A stretch of 64,000 nt of DNA, from the NCBI GenBank assembly GCA_031216915.1, contig CM062293.1, positions 150,668,285 to 150,732,284 on the forward strand. The letters are read 5' to 3'. Position numbers and translations under genes: made by a program. Positions 44,801 to 56,060 of the stretch are shown here, piece after piece (position 1 is the first letter of the stretch; every line of letters begins with the position of its first letter). Below the pieces are notes generated by a model. It did not search any database and was not told the DNA's origin. It saw nothing but the letters and a program-made list of their open reading frames with translations. The DNA is from Pictodentalium vernedei (taxonomy: Eukaryota; Mollusca; Scaphopoda; Dentaliida; Dentaliidae).

Positions 44801-45044
44801 AAATGGGACAAACTAGATGCCAAAAAATCAGTAATAGATGTTACAGATGTGAATGACTGTGAAAATAGAAGTCTTTTATCAGAAGATAATGACATGCATT
44901 TACATAAAACAACTATTTCATTGGGTATGCAAGGCCCCAAGGACATTGCAGAAGTCAGAATATGTGCACCACAAGATAAACTGGCAGACTGCAAATCAGC
45001 AGAACTCAATAACCATTCTCATTTCAAAGCAATAGAAAGAGAAG
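41871..45044 (+). CDS. Giant PDZ scaffold gene, exon 4 (disordered, 56-residue repeats, Pro motifs)
   Basis: This 3,174-nt exon lies between CATTTTTCAG and GTAAGA, with phase 1 at both ends. About 1,058 residues follow, rich in Ser, Asp, Thr and Pro, with no catalytic domain. Three tandem units of exactly 168 bp (56 residues) lie at 42173-42676, each with SLSL.SLHS.DSS, a run near SI..PSDLSD.SV and SDSQNRDI. Motifs PIPKPR (43040-43057) and PVPSPR (44543-44560) fit the PxPxPR pattern bound by CIN85/CD2AP SH3 domains. A proline-rich stretch repeats SSAPPL (about 44375-44450). Probably a docking arm for partner proteins (inference). Open frame before 41871 is intronic. Confidence 0.9.
42173..42676 (+). 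repeat. Three in-frame tandem repeats of 168 bp inside exon 4
   Basis: Units 42173-42340, 42341-42508 and 42509-42676 are the same length with no indel. Each codes 56 residues ending SDSQNRDI. They are close enough in DNA to be a recent expansion. Confidence 0.92.
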
Positions 45045-45084
45045 GTAAGATAGAAAATTTTGCTTGCTGTTTCAGGTCTGTGAC

Positions 45085-45573
45085 TGCAGTACAGCCACCG
45101 TGGACTAGTTACTTTCCTTAGGGTGTGCAGTATTTCCACAGGCACAATAGTATTAAATTTTCAACACTAATTATAGAAATAATCATCAAAAATTTAATTA
45201 ACCCTTTACTCAGTGAATCGGCCACATCCGCCAACATAATATGCAAATTCAACAGCTGAAAAAAATACTATTTTTCAAAAAAATTCAACAAAACCATATC
45301 ATGTGACCCCCTCATTGGAATGAGCTCAAAGAGCTCATTCCAATGAAGGGTCACATGATATGGTTTTGTTGAAATGTTTTGAAAAATTAAAAAAAAATTA
45401 TATTTAAAAGAATAAATTTTGATATTGTCTGCATTGGGTAAAGGGTTAATGAAGCACCGGGTACAACCCAGTGCTTCATTAATTAAAATCTTCATCACCT
45501 GGTAAACACATGCATGGACATCACTATCCATGCATGGATTATGACCAGTCCACGATGACTGCACTGTACATGG
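45085..45573. mobile_element. Foldback element, family F, split by a family B MITE
   Basis: Outer arms contain CACCGTGGACTAG and CCAGTCCACGATG. The centre has GAAGCACCGGGTACAACCCA and the complement of its first part. It matches the uninterrupted copy at 61230-61475. It begins about 40 bp after the exon 4 donor. Confidence 0.75.
45198..45449. mobile_element. Palindromic TTAA MITE, family B, with provable target site
   Basis: Ends CCCTTTACTC and GGTAAAGGG. Flanks read AATTTAA-TTAA on the left and TTAA-TGAAGC on the right. The related copy of the host element near 61330 reads AATTTAATTAATGAAGC without it. This shows insertion with duplication of TTAA. Confidence 0.92.
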
Positions 45574-45606
45574 ATCTCTTGAGTTTGTGCAAGTCCTTGA
45601 AATTGT

Positions 45607-45819
45607 TCAACCCCTCTGCACACTGATATTGAAATAAAAAAATTTCAAGGTGCAATATTTCCTGTAATGCCACTAGGAATTTAACCAGTTTAGTCCTGTT
45701 TGATAGAGGTCATTGAGTTCTATCAAACAAGACTGAACTGGTTAAATTCCTAGTTGTTTTATGGGACAAAATTTGCAACTTGAAATTGTGGTGTTTTGAC
45801 ATCAGTGTGGAGAGGTTAA
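45607..45819. mobile_element. Near-perfect foldback, family C relative
   Basis: Ends CAACCCCTCTGCACACTGAT and ATCAGTGTGGAGAGGTTAA are complementary. The middle pairs AGGAATTTAACCAGTTTAGT with its complement, around GAGGTCATTGAGTTC. About 210 bp. Confidence 0.78.
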
Positions 45820-46645
45820 CAGTGCGTCAGTAGTAATACTGAAAGACCAAGCCCTTAGAAGTACTGTAATTGAAAAAGTCATGGAAGGTCCTACGAAAAT
45901 ATGTTTTTGTTTGGATTATTTTGGCTGGAATGTGCACTCATCAGCTGTGGAATTTCTGGGGGTTTTTTGCACAAACAGAGGATTTAATATGAGTGATTCT
46001 CTCATATGATATGAAATGAGTCTTTGAATGTTCTATTTTGCCCAGCATCTGGTGAGGTAAAATGGAAATGAAGGTTCATACACAAGTTTCATGAATATCC
46101 TATGAGACAAATTCAAATTTCATAATCATAGACATCCATTTTGAGATTAATGATCCATTTTTCTCTTTCTTGTACTGCATGTTGAACAAGAAAGAATTCT
46201 AATTTAAAAGGTTATCTCTGCTGAGAAGCTTTACAATGATGCAATAGTTTCATGCATGCTTGCAAAATGAACTTGTTCCAAATTTTTATTTTTCTACTCG
46301 TTTTGAAAACCCCAGTCACCAAATTGTTCACTATTAAGGTGTCGTACAAGATGATTTTCAAATGAAATATGTTTATGATGGGTGGCAACATCTGTGTTGT
46401 GTTTCAAAAAAAGATGAACCAAATCAACAGAAGAAAGTGTTTGGCCAGGCCAAATGAATTGGGGTAGACAAAATATTTTTTTGCTGCCACCGGCAGCAGA
46501 AAAATATTTTGTCACCCAATCCATTTCAGCTAATGCTGGGTTAAGATTGTGTAATTATTCCCTATAGTGGAAGGTACAGGGTTTTCCCCAGGGAAAGATT
46601 TAACTTCTCATGTCAGTTGGGGGAACCTGAGTTCTTTTTGAGGGT
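45820..46645. other. Intron 4 sequence without recognised features
   Basis: No gene seen. A short hairpin (AAAATATTTTTTTGCTGCC and partner) lies near 46465-46512. Confidence 0.45.
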
Positions 46646-47333
46646 TTAACTGGTAGAGTGCTGGAAGCCCATATTTGGGCTTTACTCTGAAGTGTCAGTA
46701 CAGTGGAACCCTGTTAATTGAATAGCCACTTTGCCAATAAAAATTATTCAATTAACAGGAGTATTCAATTAACAGGGAGTGTGTCACTTTCCTGTATTCT
46801 AGAGATAAACTTAGCATTTATTCTATTATATCTTGTTTGACAGAGCTCCATGAGCACTGTCAAACAGGATACATGTATAATAGATTAAATGCCTGTATTG
46901 GATGTACCGATGCCAAATAGGTCTATAAACAAAGGAAACCTGGGGCAAGTCAGAGTAATTTCTTGACAGGTTACAAGATTTTTTATTCAATTAACAGGAG
47001 TTTACTCTATAACCTATATTCAAAATTAACAGGTCAAATTTGTACTGGAGGTATGGTAAATGGTTTTGTGTTGGGAAATTATATTCAATTAACAGGGTTA
47101 TTCAGTTAAAAGATATACAGTTAAGTGGGCTCCACTGTACCACAACTTAAGGCTTCATATTTTGTGGATGTTCTACATATGACCTTTGAAGTGAAATTAT
47201 TTAGTCTGTAAGGATTTGCCTTGTGACAATTTATGGGTGAGTGTCTGTTGGCACTCTCCCATAAATCGTAACAAGGCAAATATATGTGAACATATTTTAA
47301 TGACCAAAAATAATTCAGCACTCCATCAGTTAA
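46646..47333. mobile_element. TTAA foldback element, family E, split by a family D element
   Basis: Ends CTGGTAGAGTGCTGG and CAGCACTCCATCAG, TTAA on both sides. The right part holds the GAGTGTCTGTTGGCACTC hairpin. The TA-flanked insertion 46701-47137 lies between 'tgtcagta' and 'taccacaactt'. Confidence 0.82.
46701..47137. mobile_element. Pogo/Tigger-like MITE, family D (intact ends)
   Basis: Begins CAGTGGAACCC and ends GGGCTCCACTG, exactly between two TA dinucleotides. Interior as at 8941-9384 ('attcaattaacagg', 'tgtttgacagagctc', 'attaaatgcctg'). No open frame. Confidence 0.85.
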
Positions 47334-48849
47334 GTAATCAGAAAGTGGAGAAATAACCATTGGAAAATGGCACAAAAAATATCAGGGTGTGGAGTGTGTG
47401 GATCAGTTTTAAGGATTTCAGGCATAAATGTAGATTAGGTTGACATTTTTCACAAAAAAGAAGGTATTATTAAATAGTTCCAGTATTTATCCCTTTGAAC
47501 CCCAGCAGCCCATATTTTTATACTGTACCAATGACCCAGACATAGCTGGTGCTAACTCTTAAAATATAGGGCCAAACACAAATTTTGCCCCCCAATCCCC
47601 AAAATTTGCATCTAAAACAAAAGAAAACATGTCCTGAAAGGCCCTCCACACTTCGCCCCTACTGCGCATGCGCAGTGTCAAGGACGTTCCGAAATTGGCG
47701 CCATTAATCATTCTAAGTTTGGCCCTTCATCAGTTAACATCTGACTGATCTTTGTGCTTATAAATCTCAGTTTAAATGATGCCAGACACATAAATATTAG
47801 TGAAATGGTGATTCTAAGGAGGATAGAGAAGGAGGAGAGGAAAAGAATGTGTGACAGAATATTATCAGGGCTGTAACTTAAAATTTTTTAATGAAATTAT
47901 GTTAAGTTACCTATTTTCAAGGCAGCAGCCATTTTGTTGTCATTCTGATTATTTAGTTACACTGTTTTTTAAGTGTTTTCCTCTCTCCCTGTCCTTTAAG
48001 TTCCCCCTTGCTATTCTCCCATGCTTTTGGCATAGTTTCTGTAATTATTATTACTAAAATTTCTTGGGAGTTTTAGCTGAATAACAGAATGAATTCTGTT
48101 CTTTTCCCCATGTTTACGTCTTCACCTACGGGTGGTTAGGCGTTGTGTTCTGCATCTACCATCTGATGTTCTGCAGTTTCTTCCCTGGAAGTCTCTGTTT
48201 TGCATCAGATAGTGTATTTTTGGTAACTGATTTCGGGCCTGGGTGCCTGGAGTCTTATTTTAGTGTTTTTACACTCATTGTTTACATTTACAACAGCCCT
48301 CTGTGTGAGGGGGGGATTTCTAAAAAATAATATCTTTATGTTATTTTAATCATAACTAGATACATTATTATTGTTCGTAAGTGTTGAATAAATTGTTTAA
48401 AATATTTTTAAAATTTTTGTCCACACTTAGGCTTGGGATCCATTGGGGCTCAACGTTACTTTTCAGAAACTTGGGCTGTTCTGAAAAAAATATTTTTTCA
48501 AAATATTTTGATTTCAATTATTTTTTCTATATTAATGGATCATATTATTATTATGTATTTTGATTGCCAGGGGTTAGTGCGAGTACCAGGACTTGTTTTC
48601 TTTTCACATTGAAAGGATATTGATCAATTGTTTTAAGAGGAAGTCTTCCTCTGACTTTATTATCATTCTATATGTGGTCAGTGTACTCGCATTAACTCCT
48701 GTTCTGTATCGTATGATTTCGATGACAATATGGGAAGCGTATGTCACGGTATGTTGTTGGGGATTTGGACACTCCGGTCCTTTCCCTGCAGGGTCACTCT
48801 ACTTTATCAATTTCTATTTCAGACGATCAAGATTAGGGTGATGTATCTG

Positions 48850-51100
48850 TGATGTCTTCCAACAGTGTGCCTCCGTCGTCACAATTAATGAAGGGCTAGC
48901 GGAAAAGTGCTCATGTAAATACGCCAATTGCCTAAGAGGACCCTAGTAGGTTCGACGGCCTTTGACGTCCGCTAGCTCGCCCGGTGTAGCGTCCATTCAC
49001 CGAATGGTTCGGCAGCCGGGTTCGTCCGTTGCGGTCTAGAAGGAATTTTGGGGTGATGCGAGCACTATAAATTAACTTAATGCACACCCAGTGACGGCGG
49101 ATCGGAGGGAGAACGCAGGAAGCCTTTTAGTCCGGTTCATAGCTCGTTCCGGTCCATCCGGGCGGCAAGCGAGAGAGGCCCCTCTCTCGTTCAACAACAT
49201 CTGGCCCCAGATGTTGTGGTACAAAATGTGTCGCAAGCGGAGCATACGTCCGTCGCTCGGGACGCTCCGTTGTATAGGCAGTCCGCTGAGACTGCTAAGG
49301 CTTCCTCTTCTCGTCAGCGCACACGACCGCACCTTGGCTGCGTGACCGCCGATATATTACCAGCTTCGCCGATCAAGGATTCTTTGGCGACCAGGTCACA
49401 CCATCCGGTAGCCAGGGACACGAGGCCTGCAGACTCCGGACGTTCGCATAGGAAGTGTGCGGGAGTCAATGTACACGAAGCTTCCGGCGGCAATGCATCG
49501 TAAGACCGCTACTGCACAGGCCTCGGGAACGGACGTGCTTTCCTTAATAGCACAGTTTATCGCAGCATCCCAGCATCAACTGAATCTGTCGCATATAATT
49601 TATCCGACGATGCTGGGTCGGGACGCTCCGCGGAAGCGGGTACGGATGTCCGAAAGTTTCATCCGGTCCGACGGGATACCGAAAGGGATTCGGAGGATTT
49701 CGAGCTTTCCCTTTCGGAACAACATATGCTGTTGTGTATGTCATCTGACTTGGTCTTCTACAGCTTGTTTCGTCGGACCAGAATGCTGCGATGCCGGATA
49801 AGAAACTGATAGCGTCGGTGGACTTAGAAATTTTTGGTTCGGTTCAGGGACATCGTCCCTCAGTTCCGACATAGTCCAATAATGTCACACAAACTTTCGA
49901 ATTATTGAACGACGCTATATATATTATTATTTTATGCTTGCTATCCAAGCATTTCTGGTTTCTTGTTCGAAGAGTTATGGAGATGTCTTTCAAAAGTGTG
50001 CCTCTGTCGTCATAGTTAATGAAGAGTTAGCGGCAATAAGTGCTCATGGAATATGTCTATCGCCTACGGAGTGACATTCGCTAGCTCACCCGGTGTAGCG
50101 TACATTCATCGAATGGTTCGGCTGCCGGGTTCGTCCGTTGCGGTCTAGGAAGGAGATTTGGGTGATGCGAGCACTTTAATTACTTTAGTACTCACCCAGT
50201 GACGGCAGATTGAGGACAGATCGGAGGAAGCCTGTTAGTCCGGTTCCTGGCTTGTCCAGGTCCGTCCGGGCTGTGGGCGAGAGAGGTCCCTCTCTCGCCC
50301 AACAACATAGGGGACCGCATGTTGTGGTTCAGATATTTTACATTTGGAGCATATGTCCGTTGGTCGGGACGCTCCGTTATATTGACAGTCCGAGAGACTG
50401 TCTTTAATGCTTCCTCATCCTCACAGCAGGGCACACGACCGCACATTGGCTACGTGACCTCGAGTATCCGATCAGTTTCGGCATTCAGTGATTCCACGGC
50501 GAATAGGTCGCGCCATCCGGTAGCCAAGGGACACGAGGCCTATACACTCCGTTCGCTCGCATATTGGTAGTATGCACGGGGTAACGATCACGGAGCTTCC
50601 AGCGGCAATGCATCGTAAGACCGCTTCTCCTCAGGCCTCAGTGACGGACGTGCTATCCGAGTTAGCACAGTTGTTTCGCAGCATCCCAGCAATTGACAGT
50701 TTCTCGGTCGAATCAGGAATTATCCGACGGTGCTGGGTCGGTGCGGTCCGCGGTTGCATCAGCTACGGACGACCGAACGCTTTATAGGGTCTGACAGGAT
50801 GGCGAAAGGGATTCGAAAGATTTCGAGTTTTCCCTTTAGTAGTATCGGAAGATGCCTTTCATATCTTCTGGCATTATCTTCCAGTGATTATTATTTCGGA
50901 CTTCATTGCTGCGATCTTGGATAAGAGACTTATAGCGTCATTGGACTCGGATTTTTCGATCGGTTCAGGGACATTGTCCCTGACTTACCGACGCAGTCCA
51001 ATATTGTCATTACAACATGTGTTTTATTTTTCGAGGCTATATATATATATATATACAAGCCTGCTACTAAGCATGATAGTTTAGTTTCTTGTCCGCGTTG
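48850..51100 (+). repeat. Tandem duplication (about 1.13 kb) of gag DNA in DIRS B3
   Basis: Unit 1 starts GATGTCTTCCAACAGTGTGC at 48851 and unit 2 GATGTCTTTCAAAAGTGTGC at 49980. Parallel landmarks include 'gagagaggcccctctctc', the 'tgctgggtcgg' word and the 'gctatatata' stretch. Units differ at many sites, so the duplication is not recent. Confidence 0.85.
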
Positions 51101-51582
51101 CTCATTTCTGCCATTTTATCATTTATACAAATAGTTTATTTTGGCAGAGCAGGGCATACCGAGAGTTCATATGCGTCTAGACGGTGTGATTAAAGACTGC
51201 ATATATTCTTTTTCGCCGTTTATGTCTTTTCCAATTTCAATGTTGGGAACGACATTATGTATAGTAGACTTAACTTAGACGCTTTATTATACGTAATCCG
51301 CCTTACTGAGGCGTTATCATTACGTCTTCAAGAAAAGATTTACGGGATATTATTCTCAATGTAATTTCTTTTGAGGGCAGTAGTTTGTTCACGTATAACT
51401 CCGCCCTTCAGTGGCTGATTGGAGTTAGTTAGACGTGACGCAGCCCTAGCTACATCCACACGCGTGGATAGTAAGGTTAAGAACTCTCTCAGAGTCGCTT
51501 CGTTCTCAGAGGAGCTTCTCTTCGACGGCAACTTTTCGGCAATCCATGAATTGCTCGATTTATACGTTCTCTTGTCTATCTA

Positions 51583-52330
51583 GTGTTACAAGAGATTCAG
51601 ACTGGGGCAAACATTCGGTGGCTGACTCAGAGAGTGCCACCGCAGTTGCCGGACCCGAGTGTGGCTGTTATGACGGTTGCCAGTCAAACAGATTGGGATA
51701 TAATACTGATCCCTATGGATTCGAAGTGCCAGGGTCTTTGGGTTCCGCAGTCTTTTAGCAATCAGTTTAACTTCCGCGGAATAATGTTTTTGTTTTTTTT
51801 TAGGCTTGCTTTATGTCATTGCATGAACATTATTCAGAAACACATGCCCAAATTCCTGTCCTTTAATTCGACAGTAGTGGCGTATCTCCGGAATCAGGGA
51901 GGCACTCTTTCGTTTCCGTTATTCAATTTAATGGAAAGAATCCGTCTGTTGGTTATAGTACACCAAGTTCAGTTTTGGTCCGTCATATTCCGGGTCGTCT
52001 GATTGTTTTATCGGACTCCCGTTCTCTTACGGGTCGCTTGTTGCTGTCAGAATGGACTCTCAACAAACAAGTATTCAATCAGATTTGCTATCTATGGGAG
52101 CGCCCAATGATGATTTATTTATGACACAGCTTGCTAATCAATTGCAGACGTATGTGTTGGCTTGTCCAGATCTCTGAGCTAATATTGTTAACGCTCTATT
52201 GATCTATAGGACGGAATGATAGGATACGCGTATCCTCCGGCGCTGTTGTTTTAGCAGGTATTGCTAAGATAAACAACCACAATACATTTCTGTTGATAGC
52301 ATCTCTATCTTCACAGAGATCATGAGTAAT
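51583..52330 (+). pseudogene. DIRS B3 RNase H and MT-like remnants
   Basis: The sequence passes directly from gag-like DNA to an RNase H part (TVASQTDWD and NSTVVAYLRNQGGT). The Asp of the TDAS box is Val here. MT-like traces follow with stops. The whole RT region of element A (about 28400-29260) has no counterpart. Confidence 0.75.
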
Positions 52331-52499
52331 TTACTCTCTTGTCTACTGTGGGTCTTAACGTGAAATCTTCCTCTATGTGAGGATCTTTTTCACTGGGTAA
52401 ATCATGTCATCTTTATCACAACCAGCAAGGTCGCAACCTTCATGTATTCCGTTGTGTGGTCCGTATTGCATTGTAAGCACTGTACTGGACGAGCTTTGG

Positions 52500-53475
52500 A
52501 CGCGATTTCTTACTATAGGAGATCCTCTTCTTCGCTATTCTATGCGGCTAAAGTGGAGGCTCTTCCGTCGTGGTGTAGGGATCATTATGTTCATATTGTT
52601 GATCCCTCCATACTACTCATTGCTATTTTTTAGTATACTTGTTTCACAAGATCTACTGCAGCCTGTTATTATTTAGGTTATAGGTTTATGTTACCTCATA
52701 CCTATGCACTCTACGATAGTTTACAATTGAGTCTTTTGTCTCTTTATCTAAGTCAGTTAGTAACTTTTTGATAAATAGACTTAGAATCTTTAGATTAAAT
52801 TCCTATACGGATTTTAACTTCGGTTCTTATTTAGCTAAGTAATCATTTGAGCCTCTGGAAACAGTAGTTTTCAAATTCTGACCTTTTAGACAGTAATTCT
52901 GTTGGTTTCTCTTTTACTGTAGAGTCAGTGAGTTTCATGCACTATCGATGGATGATTTTCACTTTCATAGTTTCGGAATCAATACTTCCATTACTATTTA
53001 GGTTGGATTGTTGCATAAGAGTTAGGCTCCTATTATCCGGAACCTATTATTTTAAGGTCCTTCCGTCTCCGTATGGGCATAGGCCTTTACTCTTTCCGGG
53101 TACAGTTTATGTATTTATAAACAGATATCTGTTTATTACAAAGGGCGTAAGCTTCTTCTGTCTTTGATGTCTAGTAGAAGGACGTTACGCTCCATTTTAT
53201 TGTTAATGGATTCTATTAACTATCGGTACTGCTTATGGTATATCATTGACTTAGCAGTTGTGCTTAAGATTTCGGCTCATGAAGTAAGAGTTCTTCTACT
53301 TCTTGGGCTTACATTAATAGTGTCGCTATTATAGATTTTTGAAGGCCGCTCATTGCGCTCAGCCATCCACATTCATGAATTTTATCTTAGAAATATCGAG
53401 TCCATTTCTGGAGGCCTCTATTGTTAGGTCTATTATCTACTGCTCAGAATGTCATTCACTTAACAGTTGCTACTA
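52500..53475 (+). pseudogene. DIRS B3 tyrosine recombinase remnant
   Basis: DNA aligns with B1 5740-6721: 'ttctatgcggctaaagtgga', 'ctgcagcctgttatta', 'ggcataggcctttactct', 'atttcggctcatgaagtaag' and 'gaattttatcttagaaatat'. Multiple stops and frameshifts. Confidence 0.75.
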
Positions 53476-54054
53476 TAGCTAGGTAGGCTGTCTGTTTCGG
53501 CAGTGTCTCCGTTCGGCTGCCCTCTTCGCTCTGGGCTATTTGACCCAGGGCAAGAAAAAGGGGGGGGGGGGGGGGGGGGGGAGGGTGTTCCCTTGGGTCA
53601 CCTGTTTTACTATGAAAACAAGGGGATACCTCCTCCGGAGTTAGTAATTCTGAGCTGTTATTGGGATGGTTGTTTAGTGAGAAGTTTAGGTTTTTAAAAT
53701 TCATTCAAGTCTTAGTTTTTAAAGTATAGCTTTTGAATATTGCATATGTCAACGGACATGATTATGCAATCCTCAGACACTTTTAGGAGTATAAGAGTCT
53801 CTATTCTCTAGACTTACTTTATTTATTGGCTTACTTTAAAAATTATTAGTATAAGGATTATATTGGATATTAATAGAGTACGTGGATGTATGAAGCTCAA
53901 TTTTGGAAGGTGTTGTATCTTTCTAATTTATCATAAATAAGAAAGATACATGTAAGGCCTATTACTTCTTTTTCCCTACAGGGGATGACTCTATTTTATT
54001 TTATTGAGCGTATTCCATTTTGCTCTATGTCCTTGGCCCTCCAGCCTTTTTACT
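53476..54054 (+). other. 3' non-coding part of DIRS B3 with a long G-run
   Basis: Follows the recombinase. Contains G-run at about 53557-53582 next to 'cccagggcaag', then AT-rich sequence up to the internal complementary region. Confidence 0.6.
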
Positions 54055-54452
54055 ATTCAGCTATGTCTGGGTCATTGGTACAGTATAAAAATGTTAAAAA
54101 ATTGATAGTAATTTATATATTTTTTATACTTACCAATGACCCAGACGGGGATGGCCCTCCCAGGAGTTGGGAACTCTTGCCTCCCCGCTGAGTACATAGC
54201 GCTTACCAGGCACTGGTTATTAGAATGATTAATGGCGCCAATTTCGGAACGTCCTTGACACTGCGCATGCGCAGTAGGGGCGAAGTGTGGAGGGCCTTTC
54301 AGGACATGTTTTCTTTTGTTTTAGATGCAAATTTTGGGGATTGGGGGGCAAAATTTGTGTTTGGACCTATATTTTAAGAGTTAGCACCAGCTATGTCTGG
54401 GTCATTGGTAAGTATAAAAAATATATAAATTACTATAAATTTTTTAACTTTC
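54055..54452 (-). repeat. Internal complementary region and right inverted repeat of DIRS B3
   Basis: 'cagctatgtctgggtcattg' (complement of the left end) is joined to 'atactTACCAATGACCCAG' (complement of the right end). The right terminal repeat follows. Confidence 0.85.
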
Positions 54453-54511
54453 CAGCCAGGAACATGATATCTCATAACGTCATTATATAGGATGGCTGTT
54501 TTGTAAATATT

Positions 54512-54586
54512 GTGGGGTAGACCAATCAGTATTTTCAACGTGTAGCCCGAGGCTGCACGTTGAAAATACTGATTGGTCTACCCCAA
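54512..54586. repeat. Perfect hairpin in intron 4
   Basis: Arms of about 30 bp (TGGGGTAGACCAATCAGTAT and on) are fully complementary across a loop of about 12 nt (AGCCCGAGGC). Confidence 0.85.
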
Positions 54587-54738
54587 ATAATGAATATGGA
54601 CTCTTCTAATTGCTGCTATTGAACTGGCATGGAAGATACCACTCAAGTTCAAAGGTTAATATCATATCAAATATGGAATGTTCAAACAACATGGAAAATG
54701 GCTAAATCATATGATCAATTGAATTTCTTACATTCACC

Positions 54739-55116
54739 CTTTACCTAATGAATTGGCCACAAATTACAAATTAAACAGTTGAAAAAAATATACTTTTTAA
54801 AAAATTTCAAGAAAACCATATCATGTGACCTCTCATTGGAACGAGCTTTGGGGCTCATTCCAATTAAGGGTCACATGATATGGTTTTGTTGAAATTTTTT
54901 TGAAAAATGTAAAAAAAAAACAATAATTAACCCTTTACCTAACATGACAAGCAGACGACACTTGCAAACAAAATTCTTGAATAACTCATTTTTTTCCTTT
55001 TTTGTCTCAAAAACATAGGTTATGACCCCTTATTGGAATGAGTTCGATGAGCTCGTTCCAAAGAGGGGTCATAACCTATGTTTTTTGAGACAAAATATGA
55101 AAATATAATGAAAATT
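54739..55116. mobile_element. Truncated family B MITE followed by truncated family A MITE
   Basis: Family B core (CATATCATGTGACC, GAACGAGC) at 54739-54926, then TTAACCCTTTACCTAACATG of family A at 54927. The A copy is cut near 55116. Confidence 0.75.
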
Positions 55117-55425
55117 TCACTCCTATGACCCCTTCCCCCACTCCACCCTCACCTCCACCCCCATCCGTGTCATTTAGGTCATTTTTTCTCTTTGCTTCAA
55201 AATGCATTTTGAAGGATTTATAGTGATCACATGCGGACAAAAATTTTTTCAATTTTTTTTTCTTTGCTCCAAAATGCTTTTTGAAGGATTTAGAGTGATT
55301 ACATGCAGGAAAAAATTGGACTTCTATGACCCCCCCCCCCCCTGCCGAACTCCCACCCCCCCCCCCCTCCCCCCTTTCGGGGGGAGTGGCAGTGCTTTGC
55401 GATGCGGGCCTCTTGTTTTTATAGG
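55117..55425. repeat. C-rich, low-complexity segment with two internal units
   Basis: Two units of about 100 bp contain 'tttgctccaaaatgc.tttt' and 'aggattta.agtgat.acatg'. C-runs lie at 55330-55342 and 55358-55375, and the segment ends 'gcgggcctcttg'. It may be a fragment of the repeat class at 34966-36911. Confidence 0.5.
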
Positions 55426-55699
55426 GCTGTATATGTTCATGTTCATGGGATAAGGGTTTTACAAGGGTATTTTTGATTCTCATTATCAACATATTGCAGT
55501 CTGAATGTTTTGTTTCTTTCAGTAATCACCACATCCTCATTTATGTATGTCATCAGTTGTTCTTTTCTTCCTTATCCATCAGTATTGATCAGTGAAAAAT
55601 ATATTTGCATTTGCAGTGTGTATAACTGGCCATGCCATTAGGAAATCATCCATGTCTTCTTTTATGGGGTCTGTCCTCGGTCTGCTGCACAATGATTTA

Positions 55700-56060
55700 G
55701 TTAATTATCTTAACCCTTTATCAAGCACAACTAGGGGGTAAAACTTACCTGTACTCAAAATGAGTCCAGAACATAGCTTCTGACCCTCAGTGGAATGAGC
55801 ACAATGAGGCCAAAATTATTTAAGCTTGAAGGGCAGTTTTTATGAATAACACTGGCTTGATACAACCAATATATTAACCCTTTACCTAACACAGATTATA
55901 TTAAAATCTATTATTTTAAATATATAGTTTAAATGTTATTTTTTTTCAATTATTTCAACAAATTTTCAACAAAACCATATTGTGTGACTCCTCATTGGAA
56001 CAAACTCAATGAGCTTGTTCCAATAAGGGGTTCTCATGATATCGTTAGAATTTATTGAAA
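55700..56060. mobile_element. Two decayed TTAA MITEs
   Basis: TTAACCCTTTATC at 55711 with a rough 'gaacatagcttctgaccctc' arm, and TTAACCCTTTACC at 55873 with a family B core (CATATTGTGTGACTCCTC). Both lack clean right ends. Confidence 0.65.

Larger units (their letters stand above)
47515..54452 (+). mobile_element. DIRS-type retrotransposon copy B3
   Basis: Left terminal repeat 47515-47720 and right terminal repeat about 54125-54452 are inverted. They match at all but about one of some 190 compared positions. An internal complementary region lies at 54055-54150. The interior is badly decayed: duplicated gag DNA, no RT region at all, an RNase H piece with the first catalytic Asp changed, an MT-like trace and a frameshifted recombinase. 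It lies in intron 4 in the sense direction. Confidence 0.88.

Noticed and set aside
44455-45009. 184-codon open frame on the minus strand opposite exon 4
   Set aside because: Shadow of the real exon; the plus strand carries the splice signals, phases and motif content.
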